From an uncultured Halomonas sp. (lineage in GTDB: Bacteria > Pseudomonadota > Gammaproteobacteria > Pseudomonadales > Halomonadaceae): a stretch of 54,810 nucleotides of DNA. This document shows positions 17,030-25,780 of the stretch, piece by piece. Position 1 is the stretch's first letter; every line of letters begins with the position of its first letter. The stretch lies in contig NZ_CAMPKE010000020.1 in the NCBI RefSeq assembly GCF_946887195.1, forward strand, positions 1 through 54,810, given 5' to 3'. The position numbers were made by a program, and so were the translations under genes. The notes beneath the pieces are model-generated. The model had not been told where the DNA came from. It worked only from the letters and a program-made list of their open reading frames with translations, and made no database searches.

Positions 17030-17815
17030 ATGATGGAGCCAACCGCCGAGCGGACACCATCCAGTGTCGTGCGTACGCCCGATAGCGTGGCCGCCAAGCT
17101 CGAGCAACTGGTGCTCGATGGGGTGCTCAAGCCGGGACAACTACTGCCCTCGGAGCGCCGCCTGTGCGACAAGTTGGGCGTGTCGCGAGCCTCGCTACGT
17201 GAAGGCCTACGGGTACTGCGTGGCAAGGGCATCATCGATACGCAGCAAGGGCGTGGCTCGGTAGTGGCGCGATTGCTGCCGCAGCGCGACGATAGCCCAC
17301 TGATGCATCTGTTTCGCGACCATCCACGCACGCTCTACGATCTGCTCGAGGTGCGCGCACTCCTCGAAGGCGAGTCGGCGCGACTGGCCGCGCTGCGTGG
17401 CACGCCGGCCGATCGGGTGATCATTACCCGGCGCTTCGAAGAGATGACCGACTACGTGGCGAGCACCGAGGTCATCGACGTCGAGCGTCTGGCGCGCTTC
17501 GATCACGGCTTTCACCTGTCGATCTGCGAGGCTTCGCACAATCCCGTGCTGGTACACACCCTGCAAGGGCTGACCGATCTGCTGCTGAGTTCGGTTTTCG
17601 CTTCGGTCAAGAATCTCTACCATCGTCCCGAGCCTCGCGCGCAGATCAACCGTCAGCATGCCCGGCTGTATCGCGCCGTGGTGGGCCGCAAGCCGGATCA
17701 GGCACGGCGCGCGGCGCTGGAGCACCTGAAGAGCGTGGGCGAGAATCTGCGTGAGATCGAAGCCGAGGATGAACGGTTGGTAAGATCGGCGATGCGCCTC
17801 GAGGGTTGGGAGTGA
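17030..17815 (+). CDS. glcC: GntR-family (FadR/FCD) regulator of glycolate use
   Basis: The 261-residue protein has an N-terminal winged helix (LVLDGVLKPGQLLPSERRL then LGVSRASLREGLRVLRGKGI) and an all-helical C-terminal FCD ligand domain (LLEVRALLEGESARLAALRG, with the metal-ligand type pattern FDHGFHLSICEASHNPV). It stands divergent from glcDEFGB, the position of GlcC in Escherichia coli, where it activates the operon in response to glycolate or glyoxylate. Two perfect TGGTC-N-GACCA sites sit upstream. Two in-frame ATGs (17030 and 17033) follow GGAGAGAGG. The close relatives LldR and PdhR have similar domains, but context favours GlcC. Confidence 0.88.
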   Translation: MMEPTAERTPSSVVRTPDSVAAKLEQLVLDGVLKPGQLLPSERRLCDKLGVSRASLREGLRVLRGKGIIDTQQGRGSVVARLLPQRDDSPLMHLFRDHPRTLYDLLEVRALLEGESARLAALRGTPADRVIITRRFEEMTDYVASTEVIDVERLARFDHGFHLSICEASHNPVLVHTLQGLTDLLLSSVFASVKNLYHRPEPRAQINRQHARLYRAVVGRKPDQARRAALEHLKSVGENLREIEAEDERLVRSAMRLEGWE

Positions 17816-17861
17816 GACGCAACGCATAGCCATCGACCATAGGCGCTTCATCAGACGCAAA

Positions 17862-17885
17862 CTGCCCCGGCCGGAGCCGGGGCAG
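17862..17885. terminator. Bidirectional terminator between glcC and the permease
   Basis: A perfect 10-bp GC-rich stem (17862-17871 with 17876-17885, four-base loop) is followed by CTGTTT on the plus strand and preceded by AAA, which gives T's on the minus strand. It lies between the convergent glcC and permease genes. Confidence 0.75.
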
Positions 17886-17909
17886 CTGTTTGACAGGGAC
17901 TAAGAGACG

Positions 17910-19607
17910 CTAGCTTCCCATCAGATTGTCGCCGACGCCGATCCCATAGAACGCGATCATCGCGATGATACCGACGAAGATCACGTAGTACAGTGTCGGT
18001 AGGATCGTCTTGCGCAGCGTCGTGCCTTCGCGGCCCAGCAGCCCAACCGTGGCCGAGGCGGCGACCACGTTGTGAATGGCGATCATGTTGCCGGCGGCGG
18101 CGCCGACGGCCTGAACCGCAACCATCATCGCCGTGGACAGCCCCAGGGCCTGGGCAACGCTGAACTGGAAGTCGGCCAGCATCAGGTTCGAGACGGTGTT
18201 GGAACCGGCGATGAAAGCGCCCAGCGCACCGACGGCGGGGGCGAAGAATGGATAGATGCTACCCACGGTATCGGCGACGAACTGCGCCATGGCCACCGGC
18301 ATGGAAACCAGGTCGGCCTGGTTGACGCCGGAGTTGATCAGAATACGCACCATCGGGATGGTGAACAGCAGTACGAAGCCGGCACCCAGCAATGTACGGG
18401 TCGATTCCGAGAATGCCGCTTTCACGTCCTGACCGCGCATGCGATGCAGTCCGATGGTGATCAGCACCACCAGAATCAGAATCCCGCCGGGTAGATAGAG
18501 CGGCTCGAGACTACCCGCGATATCGCTTTCACCGAGAATGCTGCTCCAACCGAAGCTCACCGAGAGCAGCGCTTCCTTGATCGGTGCGACGGTGCGTGAA
18601 ATTACCAGCAGTACCGCCAGCAGTACGTAAGGTAGCCAGCCCATGAAGACCGAGATCGGCGTGCGCCCGGCAACCTCGTCGAGCTTGATGGAAAGGGTGC
18701 CGATCCACTCCGAAGGCCAGGAGGACGATTCCGGGAAATCCCAAGTCTTCTTGGGCAGCAGGAAACCGCGACGCGCGGCGGGGACGACGATGGCCAGGCC
18801 GACCATGGCACCGATCATCGACGGGAACTCCGGCCCGAGGAGAACCCCGGCCAGTACGTAAGGCACCACGAAGCAGACGCCCGTGAACAGCGCGAACGGA
18901 GCGATTTCCAGGCCATCGCGCCAGGATTTGTTGGCACCGAAGAAGCGGGCCATCACGCTGACCATGATCAGCGGCATGAAAACGCCGACGATGCCATGAG
19001 TGATCGCCACTTCCGAGGTGATCAGCTGAAAGTAGGCATCCCAGCTGGAGCCACTGCCAGCTAGCGTCTCGCTGATGCCGGCCTTATCGAGGCCGCCACT
19101 GACGCCGACCACGATCGGCGTACCCACGGCGCCGAACGATACCGGCGTCGATTGCACCATCATGCCCACCACCACGGCGGCCAGCGCCGGGAAGCCGAGT
19201 GCCACCATCAAGGGTGCTGCGACCGCGGCGGGTGTGCCGAAGCCCGATGCGCCCTCGATGAAGCAGCCGAATAGCCAGGCGACGATCAGCGCCTGTACCC
19301 GGCGATCCGGGCTGATTCCTGAAAAGCCATTACGGATGGCGGCGATGCCCCCCGAATGCTTCAGGGTATTGAGCAGCAAAATGGCGCCGAAGATGATCCA
19401 CAGGATCGCCACGGTCAATATCAGGCCCTGGAACGTCGAGGCCAATACCCGGGTAAAGGTCATATCCCAGGCCAGCAGGCCTATCAGCGCGGTGACTACG
19501 AAAACGATAGGCATGGCGGTTCGTGCCGCTATGCGAAAACCGATCAGTAGCACCCCCGCCAGAACCAGCGGCAGGAAGGCCAATAGGGCGAGCAATGTCT
19601 GATTCAT
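17910..19607 (-). CDS. glcA: Glycolate/L-lactate permease (LctP family)
   Basis: The 565-residue, strongly hydrophobic protein with about a dozen or more membrane segments matches the LctP/GlcA family: [19 protein letters not shown] near residue 140, [40 protein letters not shown] and [20 protein letters not shown] near the C-terminus. It imports 2-hydroxymonocarboxylates with protons. It converges on glcC, and a near-match to the GlcC operator lies 142 bp upstream of its start. That supports a glycolate rather than purely lactate role. In Escherichia coli glcA ends the glc operon; here it is a separate unit. L-lactate permease is the main alternative name. Confidence 0.88.
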   Translation of the reverse strand: MNQTLLALLAFLPLVLAGVLLIGFRIAARTAMPIVFVVTALIGLLAWDMTFTRVLASTFQGLILTVAILWIIFGAILLLNTLKHSGGIAAIRNGFSGISPDRRVQALIVAWLFGCFIEGASGFGTPAAVAAPLMVALGFPALAAVVVGMMVQSTPVSFGAVGTPIVVGVSGGLDKAGISETLAGSGSSWDAYFQLITSEVAITHGIVGVFMPLIMVSVMARFFGANKSWRDGLEIAPFALFTGVCFVVPYVLAGVLLGPEFPSMIGAMVGLAIVVPAARRGFLLPKKTWDFPESSSWPSEWIGTLSIKLDEVAGRTPISVFMGWLPYVLLAVLLVISRTVAPIKEALLSVSFGWSSILGESDIAGSLEPLYLPGGILILVVLITIGLHRMRGQDVKAAFSESTRTLLGAGFVLLFTIPMVRILINSGVNQADLVSMPVAMAQFVADTVGSIYPFFAPAVGALGAFIAGSNTVSNLMLADFQFSVAQALGLSTAMMVAVQAVGAAAGNMIAIHNVVAASATVGLLGREGTTLRKTILPTLYYVIFVGIIAMIAFYGIGVGDNLMGS

Positions 19608-19989
19608 GAGGCATTATCCCCTCTTGTTGTAGTCCGGCATGGCATTTCGCACATGTGACGACGTTGACGGATTCAGCGGTATCTGCCGTATTTCGGCAAG
19701 TGTGGGCACGATAATCGCAAAATCCTGGCTTTGCCATCTTTGGAAAATTGGTCTTACCAGTTTGGCTTGAGTGGGTTGATTGCTATTAAGTAATTGAATT
19801 ACATTGAATAATATAGAATTTTCTGGAGGCTTGAAGAAATGCGGAGGCGCGCCAATGGTCAAATCATTCGACTAATAGATAAGCTATGACAGATGCCGCG
19901 ATGTGCAGTGTCGCCATGTTTGGTGGATGCTGGTGGGGCGAGTCGATGCGATGGCACGCCAATGTCAGCCCGTTCAACGAGGAGGAAAC
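19608..19989. promoter_or_regulatory. Divergent control region between the permease and GST genes
   Basis: This stretch without genes holds the permease promoter region with the operator at 19749-19759. An AT-rich block (about 19760-19845) probably includes promoter elements for one or both genes. I see no convincing small gene. Confidence 0.4.
19749..19759. promoter_or_regulatory. Candidate GlcC operator before the permease
   Basis: TGGTCTTACCA differs from the core TGGTCTGACCA found at 16903-16913 at one position. It is in the upstream region of the permease gene and would place the gene in the GlcC regulon. Confidence 0.45.
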
Positions 19990-20742
19990 ATGCCACGAGT
20001 TCTCTATGATCTATGCGGTATCGACGAAGCATTGCGCTTTTCGCCGTATTGCTGGCGCGTGAAGTACGCCCTGGCGCACAAAGGGCTCGAGGTGCAGACC
20101 CGACCCTGGCATTTCACCGAAAAGGAGGCAATCGCCTTTTCGGGCCAAGGCAAGGTGCCGGTGCTCGTCGATGGCGACGAAACCGTGACCGACAGTTACG
20201 AAATATTCCGTTATCTCGATCGTGCCTATCCCGACCATCGCCCAGACAAGTTGCTGCTGGGCGATGGCGAGGCTGGCGCTCGTGCGCGCTTTTTCAAGTT
20301 CTACGCCGAGCGCAGCCTGGCGCCGGGCATGATGCGCAGTATCGTCATGGATCTGCACAATGCCATTCATCCGAAGGATCGCGACTACTTTCGCGAGACC
20401 CGCGAGAAACGCTTCGGCCGTAGCCTCGAGGAATTCCACGCACCGAACAAAGGGCTAAGCATGCTCGATCAGGCTCTCGAGCCATTGAGAGGGCGTCTCG
20501 AAGAGGCCGATTTTCTCGATGGCGACGAGCCGGCCGGTGCCGACTACCTGGTGTTCGGTAATTTCATGTGGGCGCGCTGCGTGTCCTGTGCCGATCTGGT
20601 CTCCAATGCCGATCCGGTATACGCCTGGGTCGAACGCATGCTCGATCTCTACGATGGGCTGGGGCGGCATGCCACGCGCATCGTCGATATCCAGGGCGCT
20701 TATGAAAGCGAGCCCAGCGATTACCTATTTGGGAAGAAGTGA
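19990..20742 (+). CDS. Glutathione S-transferase-like protein
   Basis: The 250-residue protein has an N-terminal thioredoxin-like domain with the SPYCWRVKYALAHKGLEVQ motif at about residues 18-36, the cis-proline GKVPVLVDG near 57 and the glutathione-contact TDSYEIFRYLDRAYP. An all-helical C-terminal half follows. The CxxR-like SPYC centre suggests a thiol-transfer or beta-etherase/isomerase type GST. GGAGG precedes the ATG at 19990, and homology starts there. It is followed by a strong terminator, so it is a single-gene unit. The substrate cannot be told from sequence. It might act with the neighbouring importer, but nothing requires it. Confidence 0.8.
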   Translation: MPRVLYDLCGIDEALRFSPYCWRVKYALAHKGLEVQTRPWHFTEKEAIAFSGQGKVPVLVDGDETVTDSYEIFRYLDRAYPDHRPDKLLLGDGEAGARARFFKFYAERSLAPGMMRSIVMDLHNAIHPKDRDYFRETREKRFGRSLEEFHAPNKGLSMLDQALEPLRGRLEEADFLDGDEPAGADYLVFGNFMWARCVSCADLVSNADPVYAWVERMLDLYDGLGRHATRIVDIQGAYESEPSDYLFGKK

Positions 20743-20766
20743 TTCTCTAACCCCGTCCAAGCATCG

Positions 20767-20804
20767 TTACGAGAATGCCCGGCAAATGCCGGGCATTCTC
20801 GTAA
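20767..20804 (+). terminator. Strong terminator after the GST gene
   Basis: An 18-bp perfect stem (20767-20784 with 20787-20804) closes on a two-base AA loop. It lies 25 bp beyond the GST stop. The sequence after it is AT-rich without a run of T's. Confidence 0.7.
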
Positions 20805-20819
20805 ATTGAATACAATATA

Positions 20820-20838
20820 CGTTTAAAGCGTTTAAACG
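20820..20838. promoter_or_regulatory. Palindromic operator upstream of the GntR gene
   Basis: CGTTTAAAGCGTTTAAACG is a perfect 8-3-8 palindrome about 80 bp before the GntR start. The half CGTTTAAAGCG recurs at 21634-21644 before the ABC importer operon. Confidence 0.5.
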
Positions 20839-20917
20839 CCGCTAGTGACCTATCGGCGTGCGAATAGGGTTATTCTGGATAAAGTGCTGTGAATGAGGAA
20901 ACGACTCAAGGAAGCGT

Positions 20918-21604
20918 ATGAACAATCAACAGGCCCATGGCCTCAAGCGTCAGACAATGGCCAATTTGCTGGCTGGCGAACTACGCGAGCGCATTCTCAG
21001 CCATGAGTTCGAGGAGGGATGCGCACTGCGCCAGGACATGCTGGCGACGGAGTTCGGGGTGAGTCGCATACCCGTGCGCGAAGCGTTGATGCAGCTCGAA
21101 GGAGAGGGGCTGGTCATCCAGACGGCGCACAAGGGGTATGCCGTTTCATCGCTTTCCGTCGATCAGATTCGCGAGGTGTTCGACCTGCGCGCTCTGCTCG
21201 AGGTCGACCTGCTGCGTCGTGCCATTCCTCTGCTCACACCCGGGCACATCGCCGTGGCCAAGGATGTCATGTCGACTTTCGAAGACCGCCTCGCTCATCA
21301 GTCGGAAGAGGCGAATTGGGGGGCGTTCAACTGGCAATTTCACGCCGCTTTATATGCCTCGGCAGGCCGCGAACAGACCATGCGTATCCTGCAGAACCTG
21401 CATCGCAGCGCGGATCGCTACCTACGCATTCAGTTCAGAATCGTCAAGAAAAGCAACGATCACGCCCGTGAGGATCACCGCCGCCTGGTCATGCTGTGCG
21501 AGAGGCGTGATAGCGCGGAGGCCACGCGTCTACTGGGCGAGCATATCCTCCAGGCGCGTGATGAATTGCTGGATTTCATTACGACACGTCGCACGCGAGG
21601 CTGA
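20918..21604 (+). CDS. GntR-family (FCD) transcriptional regulator
   Basis: The 228-residue protein has a winged helix (LRERILSHEFEEGCALRQDM, FGVSRIPVREALMQLEGEGLV) and a C-terminal FCD domain (VFDLRALLEVDLLRRAIPLL, then HAALYASAGREQTM). AAGGA precedes the ATG. It lies directly upstream of the five-gene importer on the same strand, separated by 306 bp, and it probably controls those genes and itself. Candidate sites shared by both regions are listed separately. The ligand is unknown. FCD regulators usually sense small organic acids or amino acids. Confidence 0.85.
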   Translation: MNNQQAHGLKRQTMANLLAGELRERILSHEFEEGCALRQDMLATEFGVSRIPVREALMQLEGEGLVIQTAHKGYAVSSLSVDQIREVFDLRALLEVDLLRRAIPLLTPGHIAVAKDVMSTFEDRLAHQSEEANWGAFNWQFHAALYASAGREQTMRILQNLHRSADRYLRIQFRIVKKSNDHAREDHRRLVMLCERRDSAEATRLLGEHILQARDELLDFITTRRTRG

Positions 21605-21910
21605 GCATTCGCACAATGTAAAAGTGATATTAACGTTTAAAGCGCTTTTCGTTACGGGTTGATTTCCAAGTGCCCAATGAGGAAAAGTGAGTATCGGCAG
21701 CGCCGGCCACCTGATTATACCGATGGCGGAAGACTGGTGCTGATTTTGTATAAAATATACAACAATAAACCAATAAACAGGGTTCATCGGCGATTCCCGC
21801 TCTGCGCTCGTCAGCGTGGCAAGCCAGGAGAGCCAAACGCCTGGCTAGCCGCAGGCGGCTCTTGGGTTTTCGCTATCTCGATAATCAGAAGAAGAAAGGG
21901 TTTTTCAATC
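21605..21910. promoter_or_regulatory. Control region of the ABC importer operon
   Basis: This gene-free stretch holds a copy of the CGTTTAAAGCG half-operator (21634-21644, continuing into the palindrome AAAGCGCTTT). It also holds the perfect 7-3-7 palindrome TTGTATAAAATATACAA at 21746-21762, typical in form of GntR-family sites, and AT-rich promoter-like sequence around 21740-21780. Confidence 0.5.
21746..21762. promoter_or_regulatory. GntR-type palindrome before the importer operon
   Basis: TTGTATAAAATATACAA has perfect 7-base arms around an AAA centre and lies about 150 bp upstream of the binding-protein gene. A weaker related element, ATTGAATACAAT, occurs before the GntR gene near 20805-20816. 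Confidence 0.45.
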
Positions 21911-23029
21911 ATGAGAAAGATGATCACCACCGTTGCCTCCGCTGTCGCCTTGAACGTTGCCCTCGGTGGCGCGGCCATGGCGCAGTCGGATACCCTCACC
22001 ATTGGTGTTCAGCTACCGACTACCGGATCGGAAGCGACCTATGGCATCGACATGCTCAATGCGATGCAATTGGCGGCCGATGAAATCAACGCATCCGGTG
22101 GCGTACTGGGCAAGCAGATCGAATTGAGTCCCGCCGATGCGGCTTGCGACCCGCAGCAATCGGTCAACGCAGCCAGCATGCTGGCCTCGCAGAACGTGGT
22201 GGGCGTCGTCGGCGGCTACTGCTCGGGTGCTACCCAGCCGACGTTGAACACCTACGGCGACGCCAACATTCCCTTCGTCATCGTTGCGGCGAACTCCACC
22301 AAGCTGATTCCCGCCAACCCGGGCAATGCCTTCATGATCAACTCCACCGGCGACGATCAGGCCGAGGCGGCGGTGGATTTCTTCGAGAGCCAGGGTGTCG
22401 AGAAACTGGCCATCGTCAATCAGGGTGATGCCTACTCGCAGGATCTGGCCAACCTGACTCGCGATCAGTGGCGAGCGGCCGGCCATGAGATCGCCGCCTT
22501 CGATTATGTGAACAAGGGCGAGCAGGACTTCTCGGCGGTGGTTTCGAACATCAAGAACGCCGATGCCGATGCGGTGTTCTGGACCGCCTACTACGCCGAT
22601 GGCGCTCTGCTGATTCGTCAGCTCCGCCAGCGCGGCTATCAGGGCGTGATCGCTGTGGGCGATGGTTCCACATCACCGAAGCTCTTCGAGATCGCCGGAC
22701 GTGCCGCCGAAGGCGTCTTTGCCTTCTCCAATCCGACACCCGAGTTCCTGCCCGGTGCTGCGAGCTTCAGCGAACAGTACGAAAGCGAGTACGGCAATGC
22801 GCCCGGCCCTTACGCACCGCTCTCCTACGACGGCCTGCAACTGATGGCATGGGCGATCGAGCAGGCTGGCTCCACCGATTCCGACGCAATCCAGCAGGCG
22901 CTGTCTTCAGCCGACGGTGTGGAATGGCTGACCGGTCCGATCAGCTTCACCGAGGCCAATACCCTGGCACGCAGCAACTTCATCGTGCTCGAAGGCAAGG
23001 GTGGTGAGTGGACTCGGCACGAGCAGTAA
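21911..23029 (+). CDS. Branched-chain amino acid-type ABC substrate-binding protein
   Basis: The 372-residue protein has a Sec signal peptide ending AAMAQ, then the type I periplasmic binding fold of the Leu/Ile/Val family: LTIGVQLPTTGSEATYG, AADEINASGGVLGKQIEL, VVGVVGGYCSGATQP and the late YDGLQLMAWAIEQAG. The Cys pair near residues 79 and 104 may form a disulfide. I start it at the ATG at 21911, since the longer upstream frame has no signal peptide. It is the first gene of an SBP-LivH-LivM-LivG-LivF set. Binding proteins of this family also take urea, amides, aromatic acids and other small molecules, so the substrate is not decided. Confidence 0.9.
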   Translation: MRKMITTVASAVALNVALGGAAMAQSDTLTIGVQLPTTGSEATYGIDMLNAMQLAADEINASGGVLGKQIELSPADAACDPQQSVNAASMLASQNVVGVVGGYCSGATQPTLNTYGDANIPFVIVAANSTKLIPANPGNAFMINSTGDDQAEAAVDFFESQGVEKLAIVNQGDAYSQDLANLTRDQWRAAGHEIAAFDYVNKGEQDFSAVVSNIKNADADAVFWTAYYADGALLIRQLRQRGYQGVIAVGDGSTSPKLFEIAGRAAEGVFAFSNPTPEFLPGAASFSEQYESEYGNAPGPYAPLSYDGLQLMAWAIEQAGSTDSDAIQQALSSADGVEWLTGPISFTEANTLARSNFIVLEGKGGEWTRHEQ

Positions 23030-23037
23030 TGTCACGT

Positions 23038-23061
23038 CGGCCAGGAGCACGCTCCTGGCCG
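23038..23061 (+). other. Intercistronic hairpin after the binding-protein gene
   Basis: An 11-bp perfect stem (23038-23048 with 23051-23061, loop AC) lies eight bases after the binding-protein stop. No T-tract follows. Such hairpins commonly protect the upstream message so that binding protein is made in excess over the permeases. Confidence 0.6.
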
Positions 23062-23097
23062 GTCTTCCTGTTCCTGTCGTCGTAGAGAATCGCACCT

Positions 23098-24012
23098 ATG
23101 TCCTTTTTCGACTCCTTTTTCCAGCAACTCATCAATGGGCTGGTGCTGGGATCCTTTTACGCGCTGGTCGCTCTCGGATACACCATGGTGTTCGGGGTCA
23201 TCAAGCTGCTCAATTTCGCCCATGGCGACTTCTACATGGCCGGCGCCTTCGCGGGTTTCGGCGCCTTGTCGCTGGTATCCGGTGCGTTGGGCGCCGGTTG
23301 GGTGGGCATCTTCGTCGCCATGCTATTGGCGATGATGGCCATCGGCTGCCTCGGGGTGGTCATCGAACGCATCGCCTACCACCCGATGCTCAATGCCCCG
23401 CGGCTATCGATCCTGATCACGGCACTGGCCGTGTCGCTGGTATTGCAAAATGCCGCGCTCGCCCTGACCGGCGGTCAGTACACTGCATTCAGCACCGACA
23501 TCGGTTTCGGCGGGTTCGAGATAGGTAACCTGTTCATCTCGCACAACCAGGTAATACTGGTGGCCACCGCCGCCGTCTTGATGATCGCCCTCGAGCTTGG
23601 CGTATCGCGCACCATGTACGGGCGTGCCATGCGTGCCGTATCCATCGACAAGGACATGTGCCGGATGATGGGCATCAATGTGGCCGGCGTCATCGCGGTG
23701 ACGTTCTTCATCGGCTCATCCCTGGCGGCGGCGGCGGGAACCATGGCGGGGGCCTATTACGGCAGCATCTGGTACTTCATGGGCTTTCTGATCGGCTTGA
23801 AGGCCTTCACGGCCGCGGTGATCGGCGGAATCGGCAGCATTCCCGGCGCCATGCTGGGCGGCTTGATCCTGGGGTTGCTGGAGTCGTTCGGTACGAACAT
23901 TTCCTTCATCGGCTCCGAGTGGAAGGACGTTTTCACCTTCGCGATTCTGATTCTGGTGCTGGTCTTCAAACCCACGGGCCTGCTTGGCAAGTCCGAAGTG
24001 GAGAGAATGTGA
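23098..24012 (+). CDS. livH: LivH-type ABC permease
   Basis: The 304-residue membrane protein has the LivH pattern: FFQQLINGLVLGSFYALVALG at the N-terminus, VFGVIKLLNFAHGDFYMAGAF near residue 40, SIDKDMCRMMGINV and the C-terminal FTAAVIGGIGSIPGAMLGG. It should have about eight membrane segments and pair with LivM. LivM follows after one base. The gene symbol reflects family, not a proven leucine substrate. Confidence 0.9.
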   Translation: MSFFDSFFQQLINGLVLGSFYALVALGYTMVFGVIKLLNFAHGDFYMAGAFAGFGALSLVSGALGAGWVGIFVAMLLAMMAIGCLGVVIERIAYHPMLNAPRLSILITALAVSLVLQNAALALTGGQYTAFSTDIGFGGFEIGNLFISHNQVILVATAAVLMIALELGVSRTMYGRAMRAVSIDKDMCRMMGINVAGVIAVTFFIGSSLAAAAGTMAGAYYGSIWYFMGFLIGLKAFTAAVIGGIGSIPGAMLGGLILGLLESFGTNISFIGSEWKDVFTFAILILVLVFKPTGLLGKSEVERM

Positions 24013-24013
24013 T

Positions 24014-24985
24014 ATGGCTACCGATGAAGCTCGCCGTCCCACGCCTTTCGAGCGCCTGTACGCCTATTTCGACACACCGAGTCGGCGCCATGGCGTGCAT
24101 GCCGTCATTATCCTGTTACTGATCCTTACGCCCCTCGTGGCCAATCAGTACACCACGGTCATTCTGACCAATGCGCTGCTGTATGTGGTGCTGTGTCTCG
24201 GGCTCAATATCGTGGTCGGCTACGCGGGCCTGCTCGACCTGGGCTACGCCGCGTTCTTCGCGGTGGGCGCCTATACGATCGGCATTCTTACCCAACAGTT
24301 CGGCGTCAACTTCTGGCTGGCTATTCCTTTTGCGATCGTCGCGGCGGCCATTGCCGGAATCGTCATCGGGGCGCCGACATTGCGTCTGCGCAGCGATTAT
24401 CTGGCCATCGTCACCTTGGGTTTCGGGGAGATCGTACGCTTCACCGCACGCAACCTGGAGATCACCGGTGGTGCTAGCGGCCTGTTCGCCATTCCCGAGC
24501 CGTCGTTGTTCGGCTGGCACATCGATAGCGCCACCGATTTCTTCTATGTATTCGCGGTGCTTGCCGTGCTGGCCTATGCCGCCAGCCGCCGGCTCTATCA
24601 CTCGCGGCTCGGCCGTGCCTGGCTGTATGTTCGTCACGATGAGGATGCTGCCGAGGCGATGGGCATCAATCGCGTCGCGACCAAGTTGTCGGCCTATATC
24701 ATCGGCGCCATCTTCGGTGCGATAGGCGGTATCTTCTTCAGCGTCAACCTGGGCGCCATCTCGCCGGAGAGCTTCAGCTTCGAGCAATCGGTAATGATCC
24801 TGCTGGCGGTGGTGCTTGGCGGCATGGGCAAGATACCCGGTGTCATTCTCGGCGCTTTCATCATCGTGCTGGGCCCGGAACTTCTACGTGATCTCGATTC
24901 GCTGCGCTTGCTGGTTTTCGCGGTACTCCTGCTGCTGATCATGCTCTTTCGGCCAAGCGGTATCTGGCCCGACAAACGTTCCTGA
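24014..24985 (+). CDS. livM: LivM-type ABC permease
   Basis: The 323-residue protein has a short cytoplasmic N-terminus and then LivM landmarks: YVVLCLGLNIVVGYAGLLDLG near residue 60, LGFGEIVRF, AWLYVRHDEDAAEAMGIN near 210 and MILLAVVLGGMGKIPGVILG near 265. The ATG at 24014 is one base after the livH stop, with GGAG in the end of livH. It forms the second membrane subunit of the importer. Confidence 0.9.
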   Translation: MATDEARRPTPFERLYAYFDTPSRRHGVHAVIILLLILTPLVANQYTTVILTNALLYVVLCLGLNIVVGYAGLLDLGYAAFFAVGAYTIGILTQQFGVNFWLAIPFAIVAAAIAGIVIGAPTLRLRSDYLAIVTLGFGEIVRFTARNLEITGGASGLFAIPEPSLFGWHIDSATDFFYVFAVLAVLAYAASRRLYHSRLGRAWLYVRHDEDAAEAMGINRVATKLSAYIIGAIFGAIGGIFFSVNLGAISPESFSFEQSVMILLAVVLGGMGKIPGVILGAFIIVLGPELLRDLDSLRLLVFAVLLLLIMLFRPSGIWPDKRS

Positions 24986-25000
24986 CGCGAGGGGATCGCC

Positions 25001-25780
25001 ATGCTGTTACAACTAGAAAGGATCACCCTGAGCTTTGCCGGTAATACCGTACTCGACGCCGTCGATTTCGGTGTGAACGAGGGGAGCATCGCCACGCTGA
25101 TCGGGCCCAACGGTGCCGGCAAGACCTCGTTGTTCAATACCATCACCGGCTTCTATCGGCCCCAGCAGGGCAGTATCCATTTCGATGGGGTGCCGATCGT
25201 CAAGCAGAAACCGCACCGTGTCACTCAGTTGGGCATCGCGCGAACGTTCCAGAACGTGCGCCTGTTTCGCGAGATGTCGGTGCTCGAAAACGTCATGGCG
25301 GGTATGCATTGTCGTACACGTTCCGGCGCCATCGGTGCGATCCTGCGCTTGCCCAGCCAGCGTGCGGAAGAGCGCGAAATTCTCGAAACCAGCGAGGAGT
25401 GCCTGCGCTTCGTCGGCATCCATGGCGAGCGTGAGCGTCTTGCCACCAACCTGGCGTATGGCCACCAGCGCCGGGTCGAAATCGCCCGTGCCCTGGCGAC
25501 CCGCCCCAAGCTTTTGTTGCTGGACGAGCCGGCGGCGGGTCTCAACGCCAGCGAGAAGGAGGCATTGATCGAGCTGATTCGGCGGATTCGTGACGAACGC
25601 GGTGTCTCGGTGCTGTTGATCGAGCATGACATGAGCCTGGTGATGAAGGTCTCCGAGCGAATCAGCGTGCTCGATCACGGCAGCATGATCACCGAGGGTA
25701 CCCCTCACGACATTCAAAATGACCCGCGGGTCATCGAAGCCTATCTCGGCCAGGACGATGAGGAGCTGGCACTATCATGA
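25001..25780 (+). CDS. livG: LivG-type ABC ATPase
   Basis: The 259-residue ATPase has Walker A GPNGAGKTS at about residue 36, RTFQNVRLF in the Q-loop region and LLLDEPAAGLN as Walker B. The signature segment is degenerate: LAYGHQRRVEIARAL replaces LSGGQ-type sequence, as is usual in the LivG family (LxYGxQR). The C-terminus contains the BCA-type extension. It overlaps livF by four bases. Confidence 0.92.
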   Translation: MLLQLERITLSFAGNTVLDAVDFGVNEGSIATLIGPNGAGKTSLFNTITGFYRPQQGSIHFDGVPIVKQKPHRVTQLGIARTFQNVRLFREMSVLENVMAGMHCRTRSGAIGAILRLPSQRAEEREILETSEECLRFVGIHGERERLATNLAYGHQRRVEIARALATRPKLLLLDEPAAGLNASEKEALIELIRRIRDERGVSVLLIEHDMSLVMKVSERISVLDHGSMITEGTPHDIQNDPRVIEAYLGQDDEELALS

